This document shows, piece after piece, positions 34,718 through 42,939 of a stretch of DNA of 64,000 nucleotides. Position 1 is the stretch's first letter; every line of letters starts with the position of its first letter. The DNA is from Spirochaetales bacterium (lineage in GTDB: Bacteria; Spirochaetota; Spirochaetia; SZUA-6; RPPD01), in NCBI GenBank assembly GCA_016929065.1, contig JAFGJO010000038.1:102680-166679 (forward strand), written 5' to 3'. Made by a program: the position numbers and the translations under genes. The notes below the pieces were generated by a model that worked only from the letters and a program-made list of their open reading frames with translations, made no database searches and had not been told where the DNA came from.

Positions 34718-35500
34718 ATGGATCTCGCGACGATTATAGGACTTGCCGTCGGTATTGTTGTTATCGGCTTTGGAATTCTGGTTATGGGTGCGGACTTGAG
34801 TCTTTACCTGGACCCCTCCAGTATTTTGATTACTGTGGGAGGATCGTTTTGTGCGCTTCTTATCTCCAACCCCCTGTGGAGATCTCTGGGAATATTTCGC
34901 TATATCCGCCATACACTTCGGGTCCCCAACTGGGAAGAGGAAAAAATAATCTCCCGGCTTGTGGCGTTTTCAGAAAAGGCCCGGCGTGACGGACTTTTGG
35001 CTTTAGAAGACGATCTTGATGAAGTAGAGGATGAATTTTTACGAAAAGGCATTCAACTGGTTGTTGACGGCACTGATCCGGAAATCATCAAGAATGTGCT
35101 GTTTAATGAACTTGAAAAAATACAGGAACGCCACGGTGTGGGAATCAAGATTTTTGACGACTGGGGAAAACTTGCACCGGCATTCGGGATGATCGGGACG
35201 CTGATTGGTCTTATCTTTATCATGCAGAATATTGAAGACAAATCTGCGATTGGTCCCGGTATGGCAACCGCTCTTATCACCACGCTCTATGGCGCGGTGA
35301 TGGCGAACCTTATTTTTATCCCCATAAAAAGCAAACTCGAGGACAGGGACGCATCTGAAACACTGGTGAAGGAAATCATGATCGAGGGAATTATTTCGAT
35401 CCAGCAGGGAGACAACCCCAGAATCCTTGAAGAAAAACTGATTGCATTTCTGCCGCCTGCCCGCCGTGAGGCGATCAAACAGGAATCGGCACGGGATTAA
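34718..35500 (+). CDS. motA: Flagellar motor stator protein MotA
   Basis: A 260-residue ion-channel stator subunit. Four transmembrane helices are visible (about residues 4-25, 33-52, 152-172 and 185-205) with a cytoplasmic loop containing 'SEKARRDGLLALEDDLDEVEDEFLRKGIQLVVDGTD', which matches MotA charged residues that engage FliG. 'GKLAPAFGMIGTLIGLI' is the conserved third helix. GAGGAG precedes the start. Confidence 0.96.
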   Translation: MDLATIIGLAVGIVVIGFGILVMGADLSLYLDPSSILITVGGSFCALLISNPLWRSLGIFRYIRHTLRVPNWEEEKIISRLVAFSEKARRDGLLALEDDLDEVEDEFLRKGIQLVVDGTDPEIIKNVLFNELEKIQERHGVGIKIFDDWGKLAPAFGMIGTLIGLIFIMQNIEDKSAIGPGMATALITTLYGAVMANLIFIPIKSKLEDRDASETLVKEIMIEGIISIQQGDNPRILEEKLIAFLPPARREAIKQESARD

Positions 35501-35515
35501 TTCCGGGAGTAATGC

Positions 35516-36244
35516 GTGTACGCACAAAAGAAGAAAAAACAAAAGAAAGTTGATGAAGGCGCTCCACAGTGGCTTCTTACTTATGGAGACATGACAACTC
35601 TTGTCCTTGTCTTTTTTGTCGCAATGTTCAGTACTGCAACGATCGACGGCAGTGAACTGCGAATGATCCTTGCCGCCTTTCAGGGCCTGGGGGTCATGCA
35701 GGGCGGAAACACCCTGCAGTCCGGGAAACTCGCCGAACTCGGCAACAATATCATGACCCTCCCGTCAACCGAACGGGGGAGGGCGCTCGATAAAGCCAGA
35801 AAACTTGCACAATCAATTTTTGAACCGGAGATTAAAACCAAAAAACTTGCGTTACGCGTTGAAGAACGGGGGTTAATCATATCCCTGTCGGCAGAACTGT
35901 TTTTCGCTCCGGGCAGTGCGGATGTGAATCCGGAAGTGGCCAATCCTGTGTTGCGCAAGGTTATGCTGCTTTTGGCCGAGCCTGAGCTGAAGGACAAGAA
36001 AATAAGAATAGAAGGGCATACCGATGATGTCCCGCTCGGTGAGCCAGATGAGACCAATTGGGATCTTTCAGCCGGCCGGGCATTGAATGTGCTCAAGGCT
36101 CTGGCAGATATCGGGGTCGATGAAAAACTGTTGAGCATGAGCGGGTATGCCGACAACCAGCCGGTCTCCTCGAATGAGACCGATGAGGGCAGGGCGAATA
36201 ACCGGCGTGTAGATATTGTGGTTCTCTCCGAGGGCCATTTGTAA
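35516..36244 (+). CDS. motB: Flagellar motor stator protein MotB
   Basis: A 242-residue stator partner. The N-terminal helix 'PQWLLTYGDMTTLVLVFFVAMFS' carries the ion-binding Asp25. The C-terminal OmpA-like domain ('IEGHTDDVPLGEPDETNWDLSAGRALNVLKAL', 'GYADNQPVSSNETDEGRANNRRVDIVVL') anchors to peptidoglycan. The start is GTG with GGGAG upstream. It belongs to the motAB pair. Confidence 0.96.
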   Translation: MYAQKKKKQKKVDEGAPQWLLTYGDMTTLVLVFFVAMFSTATIDGSELRMILAAFQGLGVMQGGNTLQSGKLAELGNNIMTLPSTERGRALDKARKLAQSIFEPEIKTKKLALRVEERGLIISLSAELFFAPGSADVNPEVANPVLRKVMLLLAEPELKDKKIRIEGHTDDVPLGEPDETNWDLSAGRALNVLKALADIGVDEKLLSMSGYADNQPVSSNETDEGRANNRRVDIVVLSEGHL

Positions 36245-36304
36245 AAGCGTATTGGCTTGCCCTTTTCGGCAGGATATAATAAATTTGGTGTATGAGGTGA
36301 GAAC

Positions 36305-36868
36305 ATGGCAGACCAGGAAAGATTTTTGGATGATGAAGAAGGCGGCAGCCAGGGTGAGGAAATAGAAGTCGGTAAAAAAGTAGGCTTTTTACCGTCATTT
36401 ATTCTTCGCATTCTCAAATGGGTTGCGATTATTACAGGCATGTTACTGCTTGTTATTATTACTGTTGTGGTGTTGTTTAATTATCTGATGGAAAACCAGG
36501 CAGGGGTGTATACCGGGGACATCACGGTCGGCATGGAAGTCGCACCGCCGCCGGAAACACTGCAATATTACAAAAATCTCGACCCTATCCGCGGATTGAC
36601 GATTGACAAACCTCCGTATCTGTTTACTGCCCAGGTTGATATCGGTTACGAGAAAAATAATAACGCGTTAACCACCGAGATAAATGAACGTTCCTCTCGA
36701 ATACATAATACAATTCTGATATACTTGAGCAAGAAAAGTGCGAATGACCTTCACTTGAAGGACGCGGAAAAACTGCAGCAGGAATTGACGCGGGAAGTCA
36801 ACCGGATCATGCGCAGCGGCAAAATAAAATTGATCTTGTTCAAGGAATTGCAGACGTTCCAGAGCTGA
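36305..36868 (+). CDS. fliL: Flagellar basal-body protein FliL
   Basis: A 187-residue bitopic protein: a charged cytoplasmic start, one transmembrane helix (about residues 38-62, 'VAIITGMLLLVIITVVVLFNYL') and a periplasmic domain ending 'LTREVNRIMRSGKIKLILFKELQTFQS', typical of FliL. FliL rings surround and support stators. The motB-fliL gap of 60 bases and the 119-base fliL-fliM gap show no clear promoter. Confidence 0.92.
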   Translation: MADQERFLDDEEGGSQGEEIEVGKKVGFLPSFILRILKWVAIITGMLLLVIITVVVLFNYLMENQAGVYTGDITVGMEVAPPPETLQYYKNLDPIRGLTIDKPPYLFTAQVDIGYEKNNNALTTEINERSSRIHNTILIYLSKKSANDLHLKDAEKLQQELTREVNRIMRSGKIKLILFKELQTFQS

Positions 36869-36987
36869 CCGATTCTCCTAAGGGAGTATGAGGTTTTTGC
36901 CGAATACTATATATAGAGGCTGCAGGGCATGAGATTGACAGTTGTTCTATGATATGTCCTGAATTACGGTAAAAAGAGAGGGAGGGT

Positions 36988-38013
36988 ATGACAGAAGTAC
37001 TGTCACAGGACGAAATTGATCAGCTGCTCTCGGCGATATCATCCGGCGAAGTAGAGACTCCCGAAGCGCAGGCAATGCCCGCACAACGGAATATCAAGAT
37101 ATATGACTTTAAACGTCCTGATAAATTTTCAAAAGACCAGATACGAACCGTCTCGATCATGCATGAAACGTTCGCGCGCTTGACCACGACATCCCTGTCT
37201 GCAAATCTTCGCAGTCTGGTGCATGTCCATGTCGCATCGGTTGACCAGCTTACCTATGAAGAATTTATCCGGTCCATTCCGAATCCGACCACGCTTGCAA
37301 TTATCAACATGGATCCGCTGAAAGGATCAGCAATACTGGAAATTGACCCTTCGGTGACTTTTTCCATCATTGACCGGTTGTTTGGCGGAAAAGGCGAAGA
37401 GACAAAACTCTCCCGCGATCTTACCGATATTGAATCATCCGTCATGGAAGGAATTATAGTCAGAATTCTCGGGAATATGCGGGAAGCGTGGAGTACGGTG
37501 ATCGATCTTCGGCCGCGTCTTGGCCAAATCGATACAAATCCGCAGTTTGCCCAGATTGTTCCGCCGACTGAAATGGTGGTACTGGTAACGCTGGAAACAA
37601 AAGTGGGAGACGTCGATGGTCTCATGAACTTCTGTATTCCGTATCTTACCATTGAGCCGATCATTTCAAAGCTTTCGGCACAGTACTGGTATTCATCGGT
37701 ACGTCGCGGAACAACCACCGAAAATCTGAATATCCTGCGGGAACGCCTTGAATCAGCGAGCGTTTCCCTTGTTGCCGAAATCGGGAGTATTATGATCAAG
37801 GTACGCGACGTTCTTGCCTTGAGACGCGGCGACGTTATCCGGCTTTCAAACGTCCGCGTGAACGATCCCATGGCGCTGAAAATCGGGAACAGAAGAAAAT
37901 ACCTCAGCCGGCCGGGAATGCTCGGGAATAAAATGGCGGTCCAGGTCATCCAGAAACTGGAGGAGACGAGGAAGGAAGAATTTGAAGAATTAAAATTGGA
38001 GGGGGAAGAATAA
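36988..38013 (+). CDS. fliM: Flagellar motor switch protein FliM
   Basis: A 341-residue switch protein. The N-terminal 'LSQDEIDQLLSAI' binds phosphorylated CheY; the middle CheC-like domain has 'DFKRPDKFSKDQIRTVSIMHETFARL' and 'GLMNFCIPYLTIEPI', and the C-terminal SpoA domain ends the protein. AGAGGGAGGGT precedes the ATG. fliY follows after one base. Confidence 0.97.
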   Translation: MTEVLSQDEIDQLLSAISSGEVETPEAQAMPAQRNIKIYDFKRPDKFSKDQIRTVSIMHETFARLTTTSLSANLRSLVHVHVASVDQLTYEEFIRSIPNPTTLAIINMDPLKGSAILEIDPSVTFSIIDRLFGGKGEETKLSRDLTDIESSVMEGIIVRILGNMREAWSTVIDLRPRLGQIDTNPQFAQIVPPTEMVVLVTLETKVGDVDGLMNFCIPYLTIEPIISKLSAQYWYSSVRRGTTTENLNILRERLESASVSLVAEIGSIMIKVRDVLALRRGDVIRLSNVRVNDPMALKIGNRRKYLSRPGMLGNKMAVQVIQKLEETRKEEFEELKLEGEE

Positions 38014-38014
38014 T

Positions 38015-39124
38015 ATGAGTGAAGGATATCTTTCTCAAGATGAAATAGATGCCTTGTTACAGGGGAGCGACTCCATGTCGGATTCTTCGTTTTTCAGTGC
38101 AAGTGAACCATTGTCCGAGAATGAAAAAAATACGTTTAAATCAATGATTCAGGCAACGGTTGAATCGCAAAGCTCGAATTTGTCCATGATTACCGGAAAA
38201 TCAGTCATCCTTGGTGCACCCACTGTTGAAGTGCGCTCAAAACAGCAATTTGTCGGGGAACTCCCCAACGAAATTGTCGAGACAAAAGTTGATTTTACCG
38301 ATGGAGCAAAGGGTGAACACATTTTTTTACTGAACACGGATTTTTCCACCCGGCTTGCCAGCTTTATCATGGGACAGGAGAAAATTGAACTGAATGAGGC
38401 AGCACTGTCCGGACTTGCGGAAGCCCTGTCAAATATTGCCGGAGCTACTGCGACATCTTTCGGCAACCAGATCGGGGCAACAGTCATGATTACTCCGGCT
38501 GATTGCAAAAAAATATTAAAAAGCAAAATCCGCTTCCCCGAGGGAGAAAATTTTGTTAAAGTCGAGTATCCCATTTCTATTGAAGGAGAAAAACCGTCAA
38601 CCCTCATAGAAATGTTCCAGTTATCAATGGTGAAGCAAATGACGTCGAATCAGGCCGGAGACGGTATGGCGACAGTCTCTGCGAGTAAGCAAGGAGGTGC
38701 ACATGAATCCCAGATGCCGAATTTACAGGATTTATCACAAATGAATATGGGCGGAATGTTTGGCGGCCAGCAAGGGGGTGATCCCATGAATAATCTTGTT
38801 TCCACTCCGAGCGTACAATCAGTACAGTTTCCGAATCTTCAGGGCGGTGCACCGGCTCATGAACAGGGAAACATTGGTCTGCTGATGGACGTATTCATGG
38901 AAATGACCGTAGAACTTGGGCGGACAAAAAAACTGATCAAGGAAATATTGGGAATCGGTGAAGGAACCATTATCGAGCTGGACAAGCTTGCCGGTGAACC
39001 GGTCGATATTCTGGTCAATCATAAACTCATCGCCAAGGGCGAAGTTGTGGTTATCGATGAAAACTTTGGTGTTCGCGTCACAGAAATCGTGTCGCCGATG
39101 GACCGAATGGCTGATTTGAAATAA
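38015..39124 (+). CDS. fliY: Flagellar motor switch protein FliY/FliN
   Basis: A 369-residue FliY-type protein: an N-terminal CheY-P-binding peptide ('LSQDEIDALLQGS'), a CheC-like middle domain (residues about 40-205), a Gly/Gln/Met-rich linker (about 210-285) and a C-terminal FliN/SpoA domain ('LLMDVFMEMTVELGRTKKLIKEILGIGEGTIIELDKLAGEPVDILVN'). In the CheC motif I read 'AEALSNIAG', which gives E-x3-N instead of E-x2-N, so phosphatase activity is uncertain. It replaces FliN in the C ring. Confidence 0.94.
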   Translation: MSEGYLSQDEIDALLQGSDSMSDSSFFSASEPLSENEKNTFKSMIQATVESQSSNLSMITGKSVILGAPTVEVRSKQQFVGELPNEIVETKVDFTDGAKGEHIFLLNTDFSTRLASFIMGQEKIELNEAALSGLAEALSNIAGATATSFGNQIGATVMITPADCKKILKSKIRFPEGENFVKVEYPISIEGEKPSTLIEMFQLSMVKQMTSNQAGDGMATVSASKQGGAHESQMPNLQDLSQMNMGGMFGGQQGGDPMNNLVSTPSVQSVQFPNLQGGAPAHEQGNIGLLMDVFMEMTVELGRTKKLIKEILGIGEGTIIELDKLAGEPVDILVNHKLIAKGEVVVIDENFGVRVTEIVSPMDRMADLK

Positions 39125-39137
39125 TATTTGTTTCTCT

Positions 39138-39177
39138 ACTATTAATAGTTGACAGAAATCCCCTTCCATGAGATAAT
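39138..39177 (+). promoter_or_regulatory. Internal promoter before fliO, with adjacent palindrome
   Basis: TTGACA (39149-39154), a 17-base spacer and GATAAT (39172-39177) make one of the best sigma-70 matches in the window. A perfect 12-base palindrome ACTATTAATAGT (39138-39149) abuts the -35. This would let the export-gate genes be transcribed apart from the upstream operon. Confidence 0.75.
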
Positions 39178-39203
39178 TCTTTATAGTATTTTTCACGCTA
39201 AAA

Positions 39204-39211
39204 GGGGGGGG
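39204..39211 (+). promoter_or_regulatory. G8 tract, ribosome site of fliO
   Basis: Eight G followed by AAG and then CTG. The spacing (3 bases) is identical to the G8-ATT-GTG of fliP and the G8-CGA-GTG of ftsA, which argues that CTG is the start codon. Confidence 0.75.
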
Positions 39212-39214
39212 AAG

Positions 39215-39823
39215 CTGAAAAATATAGTCATATCTATAATTATCATTTCATTTTTTCTCACAACAGCCCTGTATGCAGATGACAATGACATATTTCTGGA
39301 ACAGCCGCTGGTGACAAGTGGCACCGACGATGCACAGGCAGGCGGGAACGGTCAGCAGCCGGCCCGGCAAAGTAATCTGGATAATGTTGGTGCTGTAAAT
39401 TTTGGCGATATATTTGTCATGTTTTTATCACTTGTGTTTGTTATCGCAATCATCTACGGGATTTATTTTCTCATGAAAAAGGGACTGGGGAAAAAAATCG
39501 CAGAAAACAACATGATAAAAATTATGGGTTCAAAAATTATTCATGGGAACAAGGCTATCCATATTATCGAAGTCGGAAAAAAGATATATCTCATCGGCTC
39601 TTCAAATGAATCACTCAACCTTATTTCTGAGATAAGTGAGAAAGAAACAGTTGACTGGATCCAGTTGGCTGCCGCAGAGCAGGCCCAGCAGGCTCCAATA
39701 CGATTCCAGGACATTATTGGAAAAATATTCAAAAGCCAGCCGAAAAAGCAGGTTGAAATACAGGAAAGTGTTGATTTTATGAAAAAACAAAGAGAACGTT
39801 TAAAACGGATGAAGGAAGAGTAG
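39215..39823 (+). CDS. fliO: Flagellar export protein FliO/FliZ, probable CTG start
   Basis: A 202-residue protein. From the CTG the product begins 'KNIVISIIIISFFLTTALYADD', a convincing signal peptide; a transmembrane helix follows ('IFVMFLSLVFVIAIIYGIYFLM') and then the FliO domain ('GKKIAENNMIKIMGSKIIHGNKAIHIIEVGKKIYLIG'). There is no ATG, GTG or TTG that would keep the signal peptide; the TTG given in the track is the promoter -35. FliO helps assemble FliP, which is the next gene. Confidence 0.87.
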   Translation: MKNIVISIIIISFFLTTALYADDNDIFLEQPLVTSGTDDAQAGGNGQQPARQSNLDNVGAVNFGDIFVMFLSLVFVIAIIYGIYFLMKKGLGKKIAENNMIKIMGSKIIHGNKAIHIIEVGKKIYLIGSSNESLNLISEISEKETVDWIQLAAAEQAQQAPIRFQDIIGKIFKSQPKKQVEIQESVDFMKKQRERLKRMKEE

Positions 39824-39844
39824 CCATGTAAACGGTAACAACTT

Positions 39845-39852
39845 GGGGGGGG
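39845..39852 (+). promoter_or_regulatory. G8 tract, ribosome site of fliP
   Basis: Eight G end 3 bases before the fliP GTG. Confidence 0.8.
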
Positions 39853-39855
39853 ATT

Positions 39856-40617
39856 GTGAAAAAAATTATTCTGCTTATTGGCTTTCTTTTTTTATTGAGT
39901 TCTCTTTGCTTTGCCCAGGATGCCGGCGGTCCGCTCGGGATACCTTTCGTGGATTTTGGTGTGCGCAGCGCAGAAAACAACCAGGAAGTCGCATTATCAC
40001 TCCAGCTGCTCCTTCTTTTGTCGGTTATCTCTCTTGCCCCCTCAATAATTATCCTCTGCACGTCATTTTTACGTATCGCAATAGTATTTGATTTTATTAA
40101 ACGGGCACTCTCCCTTCAGCAGGTACCGCCAAACCAGGTTTTGATGGGGATCGCACTATTTCTTACCCTGTTTATCATGTGGCCGACCCTTGACCAGATT
40201 TATATAAACAGTTTTCAGCCTTTTGCCGAAGAAAAAATCAGCTTTGAGCAAATGTACCAGGAAGCGGAAAAGCCCCTGAAAGTTTTTATGTGGCGGCAGA
40301 TGGGAAATGACTACAACAACGTGGAACTGTTTCTGCAGATGGGGAATTATGAAAAGCCGGAAACAAAAGGGGATGTTCCCATACACGTATTGATTCCCGC
40401 CTTTGTGCTGCATGAGCTCACTGTTGCCTTTTATATCGGAATCCTTCTTTTTATTCCGTTTATTATCATTGATATGGTTGTCGCCTCGACTCTGTTATCC
40501 ATGGGGATGATTATGCTCCCTCCTGTCATGATTTCAATGCCTTTCAAGCTGATATTGTTTCTTCTGGTCGACGGGTGGGGACTTATCACCATGCAACTGG
40601 TAAGGGGATTCGGATAA
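39856..40617 (+). CDS. fliP: Flagellar export gate protein FliP
   Basis: A 253-residue export-gate subunit. A cleavable signal peptide ('ILLIGFLFLLSSLCFA') precedes four transmembrane segments. 'LAPSIIILCTSFLRIAIVFDFIKRAL', 'PPNQVLMGIALFLTLFIMWPTLDQIY', 'VLIPAFVLHELTVAFYIGILLFIPFIIIDMVVASTLLSMGMIMLPPVMISMPFKLILFLLVDGW' style segments are diagnostic of FliP. It forms the pore with FliQ and FliR. The start is GTG. Confidence 0.97.
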   Translation: MKKIILLIGFLFLLSSLCFAQDAGGPLGIPFVDFGVRSAENNQEVALSLQLLLLLSVISLAPSIIILCTSFLRIAIVFDFIKRALSLQQVPPNQVLMGIALFLTLFIMWPTLDQIYINSFQPFAEEKISFEQMYQEAEKPLKVFMWRQMGNDYNNVELFLQMGNYEKPETKGDVPIHVLIPAFVLHELTVAFYIGILLFIPFIIIDMVVASTLLSMGMIMLPPVMISMPFKLILFLLVDGWGLITMQLVRGFG

Positions 40618-40673
40618 TGAAGCAAGTGTTCAATGAACAGAAAACAGCTTCAGGGAGGCGAGTGTGGATGTAG
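40617..40673 (+). CDS. Possible 18-codon leader peptide linking fliP and fliQ
   Basis: An ATG overlaps the fliP stop (TAATG) and reads 18 codons to a TAG that lies inside the first codons of fliQ. The peptide is rich in polar and basic residues and has no recognisable homologue. Its extent exactly bridges the gap, so it could couple translation of fliQ to fliP. It is equally possible that it is chance. Confidence 0.3.
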   Translation: MKQVFNEQKTASGRRVWM

Positions 40674-40930
40674 GTTCAGCTGTTGGTCTGCTGCGCGGCG
40701 CTATTCTTGAGGTGCTTGTCATATCATCACCTATTCTGCTTGTCGGGCTTGTTGTCGGACTCATTATATCGATCATACAGGCAACGACATCGATACAGGA
40801 GCAGACACTTACGTTTGTACCGAAAATTGCAGCCATCCTGGGGGCGTTGATGCTTTTCGGACCGTTTATTATTACATCATTGACCGAGTTTACCGTGAGG
40901 CTGTTTGAACAAATATCGCGGATTCCGTAA
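40664..40930 (+). CDS. fliQ: Flagellar export gate protein FliQ
   Basis: An 88-residue protein with two transmembrane hairpins ('VLVISSPILLVGLVVGLIISIIQATTSIQEQTLTFVPKI' and 'AAILGALMLFGPFIITSLTEFT'), the normal FliQ length and sequence. The GTG at 40664 follows GGGAGGCGA. fliR follows 12 bases downstream in the same frame. Confidence 0.96.
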   Translation: MDVGSAVGLLRGAILEVLVISSPILLVGLVVGLIISIIQATTSIQEQTLTFVPKIAAILGALMLFGPFIITSLTEFTVRLFEQISRIP

Positions 40931-40942
40931 AGGGGGCGGACA

Positions 40943-41731
40943 ATAGAAATTTATACCGGCCAGTTTCAGGTTTTTCTTCTCATTTTTGTTCGTATCATGG
41001 CATTGATGCTTACTGCGCCATTACTTTCATCCGAGGCCATTCCGCCCGTTGCAAAGGGGGGATTTGCACTGTTTATCTCGTTTATTATTTTTCCCTGGGT
41101 ATTCGAAACAGGATATGAACTTCCGAAAAGCATCGTGGATTTTTTTCTGCTTGTCACCGGCGAAGCGCTTATCGGTATTATTATCGGATTTTTCCTTGCC
41201 CTGGTATACAGTGTTTTCCAGTTAAGCGGCCAGTTTTTCGCATTTCAGATGGGATTTGGTGCGTCCTCGGTTTTTGATCCCCTGGCGCAGGTCGAAGTAC
41301 CGCTGATGGGACAATTTTTGAACCTCCTGGCAATGCTCGTGTTTGTGAGTGTCGGCGGATTCAAGAAAATTTTTATTTCCGGTGTCTATCAGTCATTCAA
41401 ACTTATTCGTGCCGCCGATCTCATAGACGGAAGAGAGTTTCTCATGAAGCTGTTCAGCGGAACAATGGGAAAACTCTTTGAAACTGCCTTGACCATCGCT
41501 TTTCCAATTGTCGGAACACTTTTTATTGTGTCGGTGTGTATGGGGCTGTTGGCAAAAGCGGCGCCCCAGATGAACCTTCTCATGCTCGGTTTCCCCATAT
41601 CAATCGGGGTAGCATTTCTTGTTCTGTTTCTTGTCATTCCTTTTGTTGTCGATTCGGCAAGCAGAATCATAGAGGCAGGGTTTCGTCAGGTGGAATCGAT
41701 ATACCAGAATATTGGGGGGGGCGGGGTATGA
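40943..41731 (+). CDS. fliR: Flagellar export gate protein FliR, non-canonical start (ATA or ATT)
   Basis: About 262 residues. The track ORF begins at an ATG (40997) that falls in the middle of the first transmembrane helix. The true N-terminus, 'EIYTGQFQVFLLIFVRIMALMLTAPLL', requires a start between the in-frame fliQ stop (40928-40930) and that ATG; the only codons there resembling starts are ATA (40943) and ATT (40949), 6 and 12 bases after GGGGG. The rest ('GEALIGIIIGFFLALVYSVFQLSGQFFAFQMGFG', 'FLNLLAMLVFVSVGGF') is typical FliR. The C-terminus contains the G8 tract for flhB. Confidence 0.85.
   Translation: MEIYTGQFQVFLLIFVRIMALMLTAPLLSSEAIPPVAKGGFALFISFIIFPWVFETGYELPKSIVDFFLLVTGEALIGIIIGFFLALVYSVFQLSGQFFAFQMGFGASSVFDPLAQVEVPLMGQFLNLLAMLVFVSVGGFKKIFISGVYQSFKLIRAADLIDGREFLMKLFSGTMGKLFETALTIAFPIVGTLFIVSVCMGLLAKAAPQMNLLMLGFPISIGVAFLVLFLVIPFVVDSASRIIEAGFRQVESIYQNIGGGGV
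41714..41721 (+). promoter_or_regulatory. G8 tract, ribosome site of flhB within fliR
   Basis: Eight G in the last codons of fliR (coding Gly-Gly-Gly), 6 bases before the flhB ATG; a second short G run (CGGGG) intervenes. Slippage would alter both the FliR tail and flhB translation. Confidence 0.75.
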
Positions 41732-42906
41732 CAGATATGAATGTCTGGCTGTATAAAAAATATATTCTCGGTTCTTTGCAGTCTCCTTTCCGCTCTATTC
41801 ACCTTCAATGGTTTGCCGCAGAAGAAGAAGGGCGTACCGAGGAACCGACTGAACACAAGATACGGAAAGCGCGTGAAGAAGGCCGGGTCGCCAAGTCCCA
41901 GGACCTGAACTCTGCGGTAATATTGATAATCGGCACCGGTGCAGTGGGAGTGCTCGCCTCTTATGTCCTTGAGCGGATTCTGGAAATGATGAAATTCTTT
42001 TTCGATAAAATTGTCGATCCGTCCATTGAAATCAACGGTGGCCTTTTTGAGGCCGGGGTTTCTTTTTTTATACGGATGGCATTTCCCATCCTTGCTGTGG
42101 CATTTATTATCGCAATTATCATAAACCTTATTCAGGTCGGGTTTTTGTTTACCGTGAAACCCATAACCCCTGATTTTACAAAAATTGCGCCGCGGTTTGG
42201 AAAGTTTTTCAAACGGGCGCTGTTCTCGCAGGAAGCGGGATTCAATTTTTTAAAGACCATGCTGAAGGTGGTAATTATTGGAGTACTCGGATTTTTGAAT
42301 GTTCAGGCCGAGTTCAATAAAATAATCAACCTGCTGCATGTACATTTTTTTCAGGCCTTTACCTTTATTGCTGCTCTCGCCTTCAGGATTATTCTTGAAG
42401 CTGGCGTGGTCATGCTGGCCCTGGCAATTATCGATTACGTATTTCAGCGCTATCAGCACCGCCAGCAGCTGAAAATGTCAAAACAGGAACTAAAAGAAGA
42501 ACGCAAGATGTATGAGGGGGACCCTCTGGTGAAAAGCCGCCTTCGGGAACGGATGCGTGAAATTATGAACCGGAATATGCTTCAGGCAGTGCCGAAGGCG
42601 GACGTGGTCATTACCAACCCGACACATTTCGCAATTGCACTGGAGTGGGACAGGATTTCCATGGCAGCACCCATGGTCTCGGCGAAAGGTGCTGATATGA
42701 TCGCCCAAAAAATACGTGAACTTGCAGCAGAACATGATATTCCGGTTATTGAAAACAAACCATTGGCCCGGGCCCTTTATGATGAAGTGGATATCGGCCA
42801 GGTGATTCCGGAAAAATTCTATGAGGTATTGGCGACGATACTGGCGGAAATCTACAAAATGCGCCAGCAGGGTTTCCGTCAATCCGGGTCGCGGGAGGCT
42901 ATATGA
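41728..42906 (+). CDS. flhB: Flagellar export switch protein FlhB
   Basis: A 392-residue export-gate protein. An N-terminal extension of about 30 residues precedes the usual start 'EEEGRTEEPTEHKIRKAREEGRVAKSQDLNSA'. Four transmembrane helices follow, then the cytoplasmic domain with the self-cleaving 'NPTH' ('ADVVITNPTHFAIALEW'). FlhB cleavage, together with FliK, switches export to filament subunits. It overlaps fliR by ATGA. Confidence 0.96.
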   Translation: MTDMNVWLYKKYILGSLQSPFRSIHLQWFAAEEEGRTEEPTEHKIRKAREEGRVAKSQDLNSAVILIIGTGAVGVLASYVLERILEMMKFFFDKIVDPSIEINGGLFEAGVSFFIRMAFPILAVAFIIAIIINLIQVGFLFTVKPITPDFTKIAPRFGKFFKRALFSQEAGFNFLKTMLKVVIIGVLGFLNVQAEFNKIINLLHVHFFQAFTFIAALAFRIILEAGVVMLALAIIDYVFQRYQHRQQLKMSKQELKEERKMYEGDPLVKSRLRERMREIMNRNMLQAVPKADVVITNPTHFAIALEWDRISMAAPMVSAKGADMIAQKIRELAAEHDIPVIENKPLARALYDEVDIGQVIPEKFYEVLATILAEIYKMRQQGFRQSGSREAI

Positions 42907-42939
42907 ACAGGGTGACCAATCATGTGGAAGGGGTCTTTC

